DNA of 64,000 nt from Planococcus citri (GCF_950023065.1 NC_088677.1:23147230-23211229); one strand, 5' to 3'; shown: positions 47,675 to 59,599, numbered from the stretch's first letter. Numbers and translations: made by a program. The notes: generated by a model from the sequence alone, not told the origin.

Positions 47675-48348
47675 TTTGAATTATTCTGGAATAACCCAAA
47701 AGTGAAAATTACATTGTAGGTGATAACAAGTAAAAAATATGCGAGATATTTATAGTACATAATATATGCATCGAAAATGGATCTATAGTAATGTAACAGA
47801 TGACAAGGTCAACTTTTTCATTCGACTTCCAAGAGAATGAGTCGAGAATTAAGATTGCCTCCACTAGAAATTATTCAAGCAGCGTAATAAATCCCATTTC
47901 CGTTTTCATAACTAGTCCCACTTCTCTTTCAATCCCATTCCAAGACGAAAAACCCAGTCCACTTAGCTCCCATTTTCAATTCAAACAGCACAATGTTCTC
48001 AATTCTCATTCTAAGATGGAAAACCCAGCTGAATTTGAATTCCACATCCGAGCGAACTGAACTGAAGGAAATTTTGTTTCAAAAACTAAGAATTTCACGA
48101 GAAAACACATAATTTATTTCATTATTTTTCTTCCATCAAATTTTTTACTTTTTATTTAGTCACAAATTGTCAATTCTCGAAATTGTTAAATTTTCAAACA
48201 AAATAGCAAAATTGTAAACTTTCCAAAAATTTAGGTATTAAAATTGAAATTGCCAATTTTTGAAATACATAAAGTAGTCAATTTCGAATTTTCAATGTCT
48301 AAAAATTGAAAAATTATCAGTTTTAAAAAATCCGCAAATGACCATATA
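47675..48348. other. Upstream region of the 725-aa gene
   Basis: AT-rich and non-coding. An 86-residue plus-strand open frame (47,800-48,060) has no protein-like character. A possible promoter for the minus-strand gene should lie in the first 200 bp, but I see no clear TATA box. Confidence 0.4.
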
Positions 48349-48556
48349 CCGGGTGCGCAGAAATATCGAGTACGTTCAAAAAAGTTTTTCGCTGAACGTT
48401 TCGGGTGGTCACAGTGATGATAACGATAGCACGTGATTGGTTGGTAGACTGAGGTTACAACATTCCATCAATCATATGCATCTATTTCATGTTGCCAACC
48501 TATATTTTTGATAAAAAACTTTCTTGAGGTACTCGATATTTTTTTTTAGCACCCTG
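48349..48556. mobile_element. TA-flanked MITE, 208 bp
   Basis: Inverted termini C(C/A)GGGTGC..A.AAATATCGAGTAC, matching over about 26 bp, flanked by TA at 48,347-48,348 and 48,557-48,558. The size and TA target fit a Tc1/mariner-derived MITE. Non-coding. Confidence 0.75.
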
Positions 48557-49276
48557 TAGGCAGAAAACATGGCTTTTTCACAATTTTGGATACATCGTAG
48601 TCGTAGTGGAATTATATTGGGACAGTTTTGGCATAAAAACTGAACCTTTCAAGCAATAACGAAAGACCGCAGTACTTCGGTTCCGCAATCTTGACATATA
48701 ACTCCTCAGACAGCTAAAGGCAAAAGTCAATCTTGTCATCACGTTTTGACAAAAAGCAGCATCTTTAAGACTATTTTAGCAAACAGAAATAGTTCTTTAT
48801 AGCTTACCTTTAAAAAGAATTCGTACTTTTAGACGATTTTTCTTCACTCACTAGTCAACTTCAAAAAAATTACACAGTTCACAGTTTTTTTTTGGCGGCG
48901 GCGTGTTTACTGATAACATCACTATCACACGATTAACGACGAATAACGTTATATTGGAAAACAAAGTACAAACTGAAGGATGGGCGATGCCATCCAGACG
49001 TGAGACGTTAGGGGATCCGGTAAAAAGTTATCCTATTCCCTTTACCGCGCCAACACCCGCGTCGTCCATTAGGGAAAGGGAAGGGAAACGACGATCAGCG
49101 CCTCTACAAGGACCGTGTTGGAATCTCAAGATTGATGAATTTGAATATTGTTGAAAAAATTGAAAATTCGATCAACCTAGGATAGGTCTACTGTTCTATA
49201 GGTTAACTCAAAAACACGAAAATTATGATTTTCAATAATCGAACTATGGTTTCCAAGTAGATACTTATCTAAACAT
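48557..49276. other. Unassigned spacer
   Basis: No gene recognised. 48,900-49,140 is distinctly less AT-rich (GGCGGCGGCGTG, then a GGGAAAGGGAAGGGAAACG stretch) and holds an 83-residue open frame of uncertain meaning. 49,150-49,276 matches 54,600-54,735 and belongs to an array-unit flank. Confidence 0.35.
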
Positions 49277-49997
49277 ACCCGGGATGAGGCCCGGCCCAGG
49301 ACCAGGACCCGAGACCCGAAAAAGCCCTGATTATTTCCTTGAAGCCCGAAATCCCGAATGTCCAAGCCCCAAAACCTTAAAACCTGAAACCTACAAAGCC
49401 CTAGCCCAAAGCCCAAGACCTTTTCCTCTGAAAACCAAGCCCCGAACGTGAGCCCCAAAACCCAAACTGTGATCAGAGCTTTTTGGGGCTTATATAAATT
49501 TTGTAAATTACTATTGTAATTGCCGTTCTGTGCATCTCAGAAGTCAAGTCAAAACAGGTGATAACAAAAAAAAATTATAACTTCGGCAGAAAGTTTAATA
49601 TTTCAAGGGGTTTTTGGTACATTATCTATATTCTGTAGGTAGGTAGTTCATTGTTCTTCGAAAAATGATACTTAAAAAAATTTGGAAAATAATTTAAATT
49701 TTAATTTTGATTTAAAAAAACTGTTCTATTGAAATACAAAAGCATTTGGAATCATCCCTTAACATTTGTTTTTTTTTCAACAGAAAATCACTTAAGTAAG
49801 ATTTTACTCTTTTTTTTTGGTCATTTTATTTTTCATTTAAAAAATTGCAATTTCAAGTCCCAGGAAGCCCCGGAAAGCCCTGGACACTGAGCCCTGAAAC
49901 CCAAACCCAAAGTTTCCTGGACTCCAATCCAAGCCCAAAACCTAATAAATTTTTGATTGAAAGCCCAGGAACCCGAAAAAAAATTGTTCGGAGCCTC
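49277..49997. repeat. C-rich CCCGAAAGCCC repeat insertion
   Basis: Two blocks (49,277-49,470 and 49,855-49,985) of a degenerate AAGCCC(C)GAAACCC repeat, separated by AT-rich DNA. The paralogous spacer at about 54,730 reads directly from the left flank (AGTAGATACTCATCTATACA) to the right flank (CCCAATGTGATTGGTCCTAA), so the about 720 bp is an insertion. Short inverted ATGAGGC/GCCTCAT lies at the two ends. Strand-asymmetric GGGCTT-type repeats are known at the termini of some hAT-group elements, but I cannot assign it. Confidence 0.55.
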
Positions 49998-51072
49998 ATT
50001 TTTTCCCGATGTGATTGCTCCTAAATTAAAAATCACCATCAAAAATCACAATATATTTTTTTTTTATTTTCCATTTCCGGTCAAACAATTTTGAAATCTT
50101 ACATAACACCTTTATCACGAAAATACTTACTTTGGACACTATAGTTTGTTTCAAGGAGAGGAAGGTTCAGGGGAAACATCGCTTTGGAGACTGGAAGCTT
50201 CATTTCGAGAAAGAAAATGATCATTTTAAAGAAATTTATACACAGAAATTAAGTTCTTATCTTCCACTGCATTTTATAACGTTTTCTTGGTTTGAATGCT
50301 TCCATACTCAGAGATCAGCACGGTTTAGGAGATCGAAGTAGGTTTTACCGTTTTAGTTCAACTACGTATTTGGTCATTCGTTCAAGGCTTCAGAGTAGAA
50401 AAGAAAAGTATCATTTTCGAATTTTTTGACGTGGTCTTGAACAATCGTTCATGTGGAAAACTCGACTCATTTGTACAAAAATTTACAAGTCTTATAACAA
50501 GTGGAAAATGGAAAGTAGCAACGAAAAATTTTTTCCACAAAATTGTACAGCATTGAACTCCAAAATTTCGAAGTCGTAGAATACTTACATTTCAACGAGT
50601 TTTTAGGGGGGAAAAAATACATGGATGCCTTGAAAATAAGAAGTACATACCTACGTACAAGTAGGAAGTAGGTATAGAATGCAAGTGCCCAATAAGGTAC
50701 GTGAAACAATCGTTTTTTAAAATAAAGAATCCTCTTAGTTTTAAATTTATTTACTCGTACTTAGCAATGAAAACAAGTTGAGCAAAATAGTCATAAAATA
50801 AATTTATGTAAGAAATTAAAGACATATTGACTAAATACATGCAAATTGTAAAAATAATCAATGCATCTAATTCAACATAATTGAAGAGTTTTTTAAGGAA
50901 TATAAAAAGAAATAAAAAAATTGGAGAATAACATTACTTCCAATATAAAAAAATGATTAGTTTACAAACCTACAAATCATTTTAAAAAATGATACAATAA
51001 GATCAACGAAATAAACCAATACATTATACCACTTCCCAAATACCTACCTAAATTGGAAGTTGAACATGCTAG
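49998..51072. repeat. 3-prime flank of array gene 7
   Basis: Array-unit flank, closely matching 54,780-55,830 and 42,150-42,970. No gene. The 69-residue frame at 50,132-50,341 is not preserved in the sister copies. Confidence 0.5.
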
Positions 51073-52365
51073 TCAGTCTTCTAGTAAAGGAATTGTACAG
51101 CTCCATGAGTCATGCCAATGGCGTGAAACTCCCATTTGTTTTTTACAATGATCTTCATATTTACAAATGACTTCTTTAACTGTATCAGAAACTTTTTTCA
51201 GTTCTCTGAGATCGTACGGAGATTCAACAACAAATGGTTCGATCTGTTTTCTGTATGAAATGAGCCACTCGTTGAGTTGCTTGACCTCAGGAAGTCTACA
51301 CCAATGTGCTCTTTTAACTTTGAACCATAATTCTTTTTTCAAAATGTCGTATCTTTTGTACAACTCAGAAAATTTGAGTTGAGCTCCGTCGGGCAAACCA
51401 TTCTCAGGCAGTGAAGCCACTGCAGAAAAAATCTCCTTCAGTTTGATTTGAAGGGTCATTACTTTTTGGATAATATCGCCAGAGATTCTCAACTGTTCAT
51501 CGAGAGCAGGACCGCTGACATAAGTTTCGATCTTCGATTGATTTTTAACAAACGCATCGTGAAGCTGAGCAAGATGACCATGCAATGTGTCAGCTTCTAC
51601 CGCATTGAGATCTTTTTTCGATTCTATTAATTCGATCTGCTCGATCAGAGATTTCTGTTTTTTCAACTGCGAGTCGAGAAAATCGACGATGACGCGAGGA
51701 CGTTCGGTTTGTTTGAAATGCTCATTCACTAACGAACTCGTGGGCGGCGCCGGAGAAATGGTTTTCATGGCCGATACGTCTTTCAATTTTGCTAAAATTT
51801 TACGTACTCTTTGTTGAACTTTCTGGGAGATTTTAACTTGGTCATCGTACGAGCCGTCTTCGATTAATGTGATGATTTCGCTCTGATTCACGATGAATTT
51901 TTCGTGATACTGATCCAAGTGTTTAGATTGAACTTCTACTTCATTCGATTCAAGATCACCGTCAGGTTCGAGTGAATCGATCATTTCCATATAAAACTTC
52001 TGTTTGCGGATCAGCGAAGGTAAATCAGAGATAGTAGCGTGTTTATCGTTCACCTTTATTGTATCGGATGCAGTCAGCGATATTGTATGTACCGGCGAGA
52101 AAAACTGTAGCAATGTTTTTTCCAAATGAAGCACCTTTCTTTGCATGAAATCTGCAGTAATACAGTATTTGTCTGAGATACCTGAGTCGTACAACCAATC
52201 TCGAAGAGCTTCGTAGGACTGTTGATGAAGGAAAACCAGACGATCGTGAAGCGTTGAAGCTTCTTTTGAACTAACCTGATTTCCCATTTCCCATAATATA
52301 GCGAGTTCCATTTTCGTGAGTTCTAAACACACTTCGTCCAATGACATTTTTTTCTCAGGTGCCAT
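51073..52365 (-). CDS. Helical-module repeat protein, array gene 7 (430 aa)
   Basis: Intact member of the unknown family. N-terminal variant module at residues 10-92, KQKFY module at 118-197 (EMIDSLEPDGDLESNEVEVQ), KKQKS module at 233-313 (FVKNQSKIETYVSGPALDEQ), C-terminal variant module at 336-405 (LNEWLISYRKQIEPFVVESP), and the tail MGVSRHWHDSWSCTIPLLED. The second module is closer to that of genes 2 and 3 (HLDQYHEKF) than to genes 5 and 6 (QLSQYEEKF), which suggests conversion or module exchange. Intronless. A two-codon insertion in the first module (ILWEMGNQVS) keeps the frame. Confidence 0.88.
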   Translation of the reverse strand: MAPEKKMSLDEVCLELTKMELAILWEMGNQVSSKEASTLHDRLVFLHQQSYEALRDWLYDSGISDKYCITADFMQRKVLHLEKTLLQFFSPVHTISLTASDTIKVNDKHATISDLPSLIRKQKFYMEMIDSLEPDGDLESNEVEVQSKHLDQYHEKFIVNQSEIITLIEDGSYDDQVKISQKVQQRVRKILAKLKDVSAMKTISPAPPTSSLVNEHFKQTERPRVIVDFLDSQLKKQKSLIEQIELIESKKDLNAVEADTLHGHLAQLHDAFVKNQSKIETYVSGPALDEQLRISGDIIQKVMTLQIKLKEIFSAVASLPENGLPDGAQLKFSELYKRYDILKKELWFKVKRAHWCRLPEVKQLNEWLISYRKQIEPFVVESPYDLRELKKVSDTVKEVICKYEDHCKKQMGVSRHWHDSWSCTIPLLED

Positions 52366-55300
52366 CGTTTAAATTCTAGGGACTCGTTGGCTCGGAGAAC
52401 TCCGTCAATGAATTCGGGTTCGGTAGTGTAAAATGACGAATAATAAAACTCTAGTTTTGTTCAACGATACAAAATATCTTTAAATTTCAACACAAACGTT
52501 AATGTCACAATTTGCAAACAAAACACACACCAGGGAATGCACGACAGCAGGAACCAAACAATCCAATGAGCAAAACAAAACTGAAACTGGCACTGAACTT
52601 ACACTGAACTGATAAACTCAAAAGTCAAATTGTCAAAACGTGAAATACCAGAAATTGAGAAGTACCTAATTAATAAACAATAAACAACAATCAACATTTC
52701 GAACAGAGAACTGATGTGATGAGCCGAACCGAAACTAACCGAAACAAAGAAAAAGAAAATAAGACAAACGTTTTAGGAGTCTAAACTCTAAAGATTCTAG
52801 GAGGGGAAAACGGGAAATAATAGCATTCTTCTAAGCTCACGTAATCCGAGCAAAGTTCCAGTTCCCTTCTCCCTTCCTCCTTCCTCCCATACAAATGCCA
52901 AAAAATGCTTCTCTCTTATTTTCTAATCATCTTTCGACTTTCTTTACCAACAAAATAAAAATAGCCCAATTCTAAGATTGAAGGCGGTCTCAATAGACGT
53001 ATCAGGTTTCAAAATATGTATTTTGAAATTTCAGTCTGATGTTCTGATACCTCAAGCTCCTATAGTTCAAAGATCGACAATGTAACTCATAATAGCATTT
53101 TTTACTTGTCTTGAAAAGACACACGAGACTTTACTTTCAAAATCATTAACATATTTCACTTTCATAAATTATTGAGAAATTTATGAAAAAATTATGATCT
53201 TTTTTGTTTAAAAAAATGCTCACAACTTCTACAGTTTTGAAGCCCCCTTCTACAGAAATCACCGGATACCTTATGATTTTCGAATCATTTTTGGACCACT
53301 CGAATTCGATCATGCGTCACGTATCTAAATCTGGAATAATACATACCAAAAAAAACCACTATTTGATCAAACCAGGTCGCACCTCAAACGATATTATTAA
53401 AAATCAGTAATTATGGCAAAAGCAAGACAAGTAATTTCGTAACAAGCAACTGATTCTTTGGCATTTTTACGTGACAGAAAAAGAGCAAAGGGAAAGATCG
53501 TGAAATCCGTAGGTACCTACTCTTACTCTCACCCATAAAAAGTTAATTTTGATGTAAAACTATATTCAAAATTCTCCCTTCAAACAGAGTAATATCTATG
53601 ACCGACGACCGTACATGCTAAAAATCTAATATTTCCATCTCTGAAGAAACAGGTTAAAAAATGTTGAATATTTTATTTAAAAAAACAAAAAAAATAAAAA
53701 AATAGTTTTTAGGTTTTCCTATTTATATTATTATGTACAAATTTTTTTTAAATTACACGTTTTAGTAATTCTCTGAAAGTTGAAATTTTTATAAAAACTG
53801 GTAAAGTAATGACTAATGAGCTAGGTTAGCCATGGCTGCTAATTTCAACTGCCCAAATCGATCTTTCGAAAATTCAAAATAAACCAAATTTAACAATAAT
53901 TTTTTTTAAATTGTCCAGACATTAACCTTAGGTATTCTTGAGTAGATATTTATCAATGTAAAATTGCAAGTATGTATATATGTGGGTAAGTCAGAAGTTC
54001 TATTTTGAAAAATGTTAAAATTCCCAAAAACTGAATCATCCGAATGTTAATGATACAACTTCTTCCTCAAAATCATAATAAACATGTAATTTGAACTTGG
54101 AAAAAAATATGTGATATTTTTACAAGATCAAGAAAAAGGGCCTTTAATGATTCAGATGTTAGTTCTGATGCAAAACCATCTTCAATTTTTTTTCAAATCG
54201 ATAGGTACCTTCAATCAATAAATATGAGCTCACGAGTAGGTATGTAGGTAGGTATATGTACATGCCCAAATTTCAATATTCTTAATTTCTTGAGGAACTG
54301 ACTGAAAAATGCTGAAACTTTCACAAAAAAATAGCAGCTACGTGCCTAAGTGAAATTTTTTCAAAAAAGTCGGAAGGGCGTCGAAAATTTTAAAAATTTG
54401 TTTAAAAAAATAAGCCGAGAGCCATAGCTGTAATTTTAAAAAAATCAGTAACAACCTAAAACGAGACCTACATTTTTTTGGAGCTCAAAAGATGATGTAA
54501 CATACTCAAAAAAATTGAAAAGGTATAGTACCTATGTGAAAACATTTTTTTCTCCTTGTTTTCAAACGCGCGACGTGTTTCAGTGTTTGAATCTTCAAGA
54601 TGAATATGTACTGTCGAAAAAAATTGAAAATTCGATCAACGTAGGGTAGGTCTAGGTTAATTCAAAAACACGAAAATTATGATTTTCAATAATCGAACTA
54701 TGGTTTCCAAGTAGATACTCATCTATACATACCTGTGGATTTTTTCCCAATGTGATTGGTCCTAAATTCTTCTAAATAATCCTAATTTTGTGTAAAAAAG
54801 AAATCACCATCACAATATATATTTTTTTTAAATTTCCCATTTCTGGTCAAACAATTTCTAAATAACACTTTCATCGCAAAACTATTACTTCCTTTGGGCA
54901 CCATACGTTTGTTTCAAGGAGAGGAAGGTACAGGGGAAACATTGCTTTGGGGACTGGAAGTTTTATTTTGAGGAAGAAAAGGATCATTTTAGAGAAATTT
55001 AGACACAGAAATTAAGTTCTCATCCATTGCATTTTGAAACGTTTTCTTGCTTTGAAGGCTTCCATACTCAAAGATCAACACTGTTTGGAGGATCAAAGTA
55101 GGTTCTACTTTACCGTTTTACAGAGTTCGATAGTGCATACCTAGCTATCTTATCTATCCAACTATTTCGTCATTCGTTCAAGGCTTCAGAGTAGAGAAGT
55201 ATAATTTTCGTATTTTTTGACGTGGTCTTGAGAATAAATTAGAAACAATCGTTCATGTGGAAAACTCGACTCATTTATACAAAAATTTACAAGTACGTAT

Positions 55301-55837
55301 TATAACGAGTGGAAAATGGAAAGTAGCAACGAAAAATTTTCCCACAAAATTTTACAGCGTTAAACTCCAAAATTTCGAAGTTGTAGAATAGTATGAACAT
55401 TTCAACGAGTTTTTAAAAAAAAATCAAAATACACGGATGCCTTGAAAATACGAAGTACGTACAAGTAGGTATAGAAAGCAAGTGCCCAATACGTGAAACA
55501 ATCGTATTTTTAAACAAAGAATCCCCTTAGTTGTAAATTTATTTTTTCAGCAATGAAAACAAGTTGAGCAAAACACTCGCACTTATAATAAATTTATGTA
55601 AGAAATCATAATAATGCATATTGACTAAATACAAATTGTAAAAATAATCAATCCATCGAATTTAAAATAAGTAATTAAAGATTTTTTTGAGGGATATAAA
55701 ATGAAATAAAAAAAAACTGGAGAATAACATTACTTCCATTACCTACAAAAAAAAATGCTTAGTTTACAAACCAATTAATCATTAAAAAATTGATACAATA
55801 AGATCAACGAAGTAAACCAATACCTTATACCACTTTA
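52366..55837. repeat. Spacer between array genes 7 and 8
   Basis: 52,366-52,470 is the shared start-proximal block; 52,858-52,935 carries the TTCCC(T)TC and CTCTTATT block. 53,090-53,460 matches 38,040-38,400. 53,620-54,600 is AT-rich spacer related to 33.2-33.9 kb. 54,600-55,837 is the 3-prime flank of gene 8. No independent gene. Confidence 0.5.
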
Positions 55838-57185
55838 CTAATAGCTAAATTGGAAGTTGAACATGCTGTCATCCAGAGTAGGAATTGTGAGGTTCCAGGA
55901 GTTATGCCAATGACGTGAAACTCCCATTTTTTGTTCTTCACAATGTTCTTCATATCGACAAATGATTTCTTCAAATTCATCAGAAACTTTTTCCAGTTCT
56001 CTGAGATCGTACGGAGATTCAACGACAAATGGTTCGATCTTCTTTCGGTATGAAATGAGCCACTCGTTGAGTTGCTTGATCTCAGGAAGTCTACACCAAT
56101 GTGCTTTTTCAACTTTAACCGTCGACCATAATTCTTTTTTCAAAATGTCGTGCCTTTGGTACAACCAATTCAAATATTTAGCTGGATCTGACATTTTGAG
56201 CTGAGCTCCGTCGGACAAACCATTCTCAGGCGGTGAAGACGCTGCAGAAAAAATTCCCTTCAGCTTGATTTGAAGAGTGATCACTTTTTGGAGAATTTCA
56301 CCAGAGATTCGTAACTGTTCATCGAGAGCAGGGCCGCTGACATAGGTCTCGATCTTTGATTGATTTTCAACAAACGCGTCGTGAAGCTGCGAAAGATGAA
56401 CAAGTAATGTTTCAGCTTCTATCGCATTAAAATCTTTTTTCGATTCTATTAATTCGATCTGCTCGATCAGAGATTTCTGTTTTTTCAACTGCGAGTCGAT
56501 AAAATCAATGATGACGCGAGGACTTTCGCTTTGGTTGAAATGCTCATTCACTAACGAACTCATTGGCGGCGTTGGTGAGATAGTTTTCATCGCCAAAATT
56601 TCTTTCAATTTCGCTTGGATTGTACGTACTTTTTGTTGAACTTTCTGGGAGATTTTAACTTGATCTGCGTACGAGGCGTTTTCGACCAATGTGATGATTT
56701 CGCTCTGATTCACGATGAATTTTTCCTCATACTGGTTCAGTTGTTCGGACTGAACTTCTGCTTCTTTTGAGGTCATATCGTTTGCCGGGTCCAAGGAATC
56801 GATCATTTCCATATAATATTTCTGTTTACGGATCAGCGAAGGTAATTCAGAGACAGCAAATGTGTTTATTGTTCACCTTTGTATCAGATGCAGTCTGCGA
56901 TATTGTATAAACCGGCGAGAAAAATCGTAGCAATGTTTTTTCCAAATGAAGCACCTTTTTTTGCATAAAATCTGCAATATTGCAGTAGTTTTCGAAGTCA
57001 CAGTTGACGGTGCTTAAAAAACGTTGGGAAAGTCTTGAGAATTCCTTATAAAGGAAAATGAGACGATCGTGAAAAGTGGAAGCTTCTTCTGAACTAACCT
57101 GTATTCCTCTTTCCAATAAAGCGGATTCAATTTTTACGAGTTCTAAACAAACATCGCACAAATACACAATTTTCTTAGTTTCCAT
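55838..57185 (-). pseudogene. Helical-module repeat gene 8, one-base frameshift
   Basis: Same layout as genes 5-7. The N-terminal module (from 57,185) is open, reads FENYCNIADFMQKKVLHLEK, and then stops soon after SDTKVNNKH at about 56,847. The rest (KQKFY-type module with YYMEMIDSL, KKQKS module, C-terminal module, tail RHWHNSWNLTIPTLDD) is open in another frame to 55,838. Comparison with gene 5 shows one extra base in the linker at about 56,850-56,865. Apart from that lesion the copy is complete, so it is either recently dead or an assembly error. The first residues (METKKIVYLCDVCLELVKIE) differ from other copies. Confidence 0.8.
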
Positions 57186-59599
57186 TGTTTAAATTCTAGG
57201 AACTCGTTGTCGTTGGCTCGGAGAACTCCGTCGAAAAATTAGAAAATCACACGAGACAGGTTTCGTATTAGGTAAAACGACGAATAATAACTGTTGTTTT
57301 GTTCACTGTTCGACTTGATACAAAATGTCTTGAGATCTTTACTTTTTATTTTAACACCAACGAACGTAGCAATTTGCAGAAAACACGCAAACAAAATAAC
57401 AATGCCGAACAGCGGAACAGCACTAGCGTAAGATGATCCGAACTAAAGACAAGAAAATTTGATTTGACAGCGAATCGACCGAGTACACAAAACACAAATC
57501 ACACAATGACACAAATGCCGAATGCGTGTGCGTCTCACAGCACACTGAATTCAGGCAATCTGGCAAGAGACAACGGGTTAGGAGGGGAAAATGATAGCTA
57601 AGCAGAATTCATAGCTGACGTATCCGAGTTCCCCTCCTTCTTCCATCCACATAAAGGAAGAAAGAGGGGAACTCGGATATGTCATATCAGCTAAACTGAA
57701 CGAGTGAAGGCGATCGCACTACACTTATCGGGTAATCAGGTATTGAAATTTGAAATAATTATGTACTTTGAAATTTCAGTCTGATTCCTCAATCTCCTTC
57801 TCCTTTAATTCATACAAACATCGACACTCGACAGTAACTCATACTGCATTCTTTACTTGTCTTGAAAAGGCACATGAAAATTATGATCTTTTTTTTTAAT
57901 GCTCATAACTTCTCCAGCTTGGAAAATGAGTAAGTAGCAATAGTTACTCAGTCAGCTCTCAGGTAAGGCACTATAGCTTTACCTCAGGCACTCACCCAGT
58001 AGTTCTTCCCATTCTAGGAATATCACCGGATACCTTCTGATTTTCGAATAATTTTTGGACCACTCGAACTCGATAAAAAAACACAAATTGATCAAACCAG
58101 GTCGCACCTCAAACGATAATTTATTATTAAAAATCAGTAATTATGGCAAGACAGCACTTTGGTAATAGACAAATGATTCGTTGGAAATGTTGGCATTTTT
58201 ACGAGATAGGAAAAGAGCAAAGGGTAAGATCGCGAAATCCGTACTCTCACTCTCATAAATTGGACAGAAGTGTACAAAACTCACCCATGAATAAGGTTAA
58301 TTTTGATGCAAAACTATATTCAAAATTCCCCCTTCAACCAGATATACATGCTAAAAATCGAATACATACCTACTCGTATTTCTATTTAATTTCTATAGAT
58401 ACATTATCAAGAGAAAGTGGTTCAAAAATGTAGAATGTTTTACAAAAAAAAAGTTTTAAGGTTATCTTATTTACGACTGAATACGACAGTTTTTTTTTTT
58501 AAATTACACGTTTTAGTAATTCTTTGAAAGTTAAAATTTTTGCAAATTGGTAAAGTAATGAGCGGTGTTAGCCATGGCTGCTAATTTCAACTGCCCAATT
58601 CGATCTTTCACGATTTTTTGAAAATTCAAAATTAACCATTTTTCGTGATTCCTTCTAAAAAAAAAAAAATACTCATTTTATTCAGTAAAATACGACGGAA
58701 ATTTGTACTAAATATAATATCAACCTCTTCTAACCGAATTTCACCATTTCCGGTCATTCTGGACTGGAAGCCTCCGACGCGATTTTCAATTCATCCTGAA
58801 TTTTAAAATTTTTAATCGTAGAAACTTTCTTGTAATCCAAAACCAATCCCTCATCAATCTGAATTTCACTATTTTGAGCCATAAAGGGTGGTTTTTGATT
58901 TCTTCAGAATACTTAATAAAGTTTCTCCAGAAAGCGGGGAAATCAATTTGTGTGTTTTTCTGATCAGAATATTGGTTGAGTACCTACAAGCCACAACTTG
59001 ATTTTCATCAGCCAAAATTAATTTCCAAGCTTCCTGAAGAAATCAAAAATCGCGCTGAAAGGTTAAGAATAACCAGAAATGGTGAAATTAGGTTCGAGAG
59101 AGTTATTATTTTTTCTGGACAAATTTTCATTTTTACTGAAAAACCTCTCAAAATATTTTTCTTGAAAAAAGCCAAAGTACAGAAAAAGTTCAATTCTGAA
59201 TTTATAAAAATTCGCCAAAAATAAATTTGGGCAACTGAAATTGATAATCGCGGTCTCGCTCAAATCGGAGGCGGATTTACCTCGAGGCAATGCACGTCAA
59301 AAACACAAAAATGATTTTCAATTTTCTGATATAGGTACATATGTATTTCATACCATTCTGAAATTTTTCAATAAACATACCGCCAAGTATTTTATTTATG
59401 AAGGTTTTGATCTTTGAACAATAAATTTCGAAGTTATTGAAGCGAAAATTGTAATTTAAAAAAAAATTATATGTAAATAGGAAGTTTTTTCCATTTTTTT
59501 TCACACGAATTAAAACGATTTTCTCAAATTGAATTGAGTTCAAAATTGATAAGAAGAATGAAACAACAAGAAATCAAAATATCTGAACTTGCAGATTTT
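57186..59599. repeat. Spacer upstream of gene 8, with palindromic repeat
   Basis: 57,186-57,310 is the shared start-proximal block. 57,830-58,150 matches 38,040-38,400 and 53,090-53,460. 58,730-59,240 is a compact copy of the dispersed palindromic repeat with its two arms adjacent. 59,400-59,600 matches 41,750-41,930. No gene is supported; the 96-residue frame at 58,143-58,433 is a flank frame absent from the sister copies. Confidence 0.5.
57621..57679. repeat. 24-bp-stem hairpin made from the shared upstream motif
   Basis: TATCCGAGTTCCCCTCCTTC (57,621 onward, 24-bp arm) and its reverse complement (57,656-57,679) differ at one position and are separated by 11 bp. The left arm is the upstream block seen singly before gene 4 (37,861), so an inverted duplication has occurred here. 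Confidence 0.75.

Larger units (their letters stand above)
35520..58150. repeat. Segmental duplication block holding array genes 4-8
   Basis: Not only the coding parts but also the flanks recur in the same order: a 3-prime block (GACGTGGTCTTGAGAAGAAA, then GTGGAAAATGGAAAGTAGCA), the gene, a start-proximal block, the TTCCCCTC/CTTATCA block, and a CAAACCAGGTCGCACCTCAA block. Units are about 2.5-4 kb. This is tandem segmental duplication on one strand, not retroposition of single transcripts. The 725-residue gene at 45.5-47.7 kb interrupts the series. Confidence 0.7.

Noticed and set aside
58143..58433. 96-residue plus-strand open frame
   Set aside because: Corresponds to a duplicated flank; the frames at the counterparts 38.4 and 53.4 kb are interrupted.
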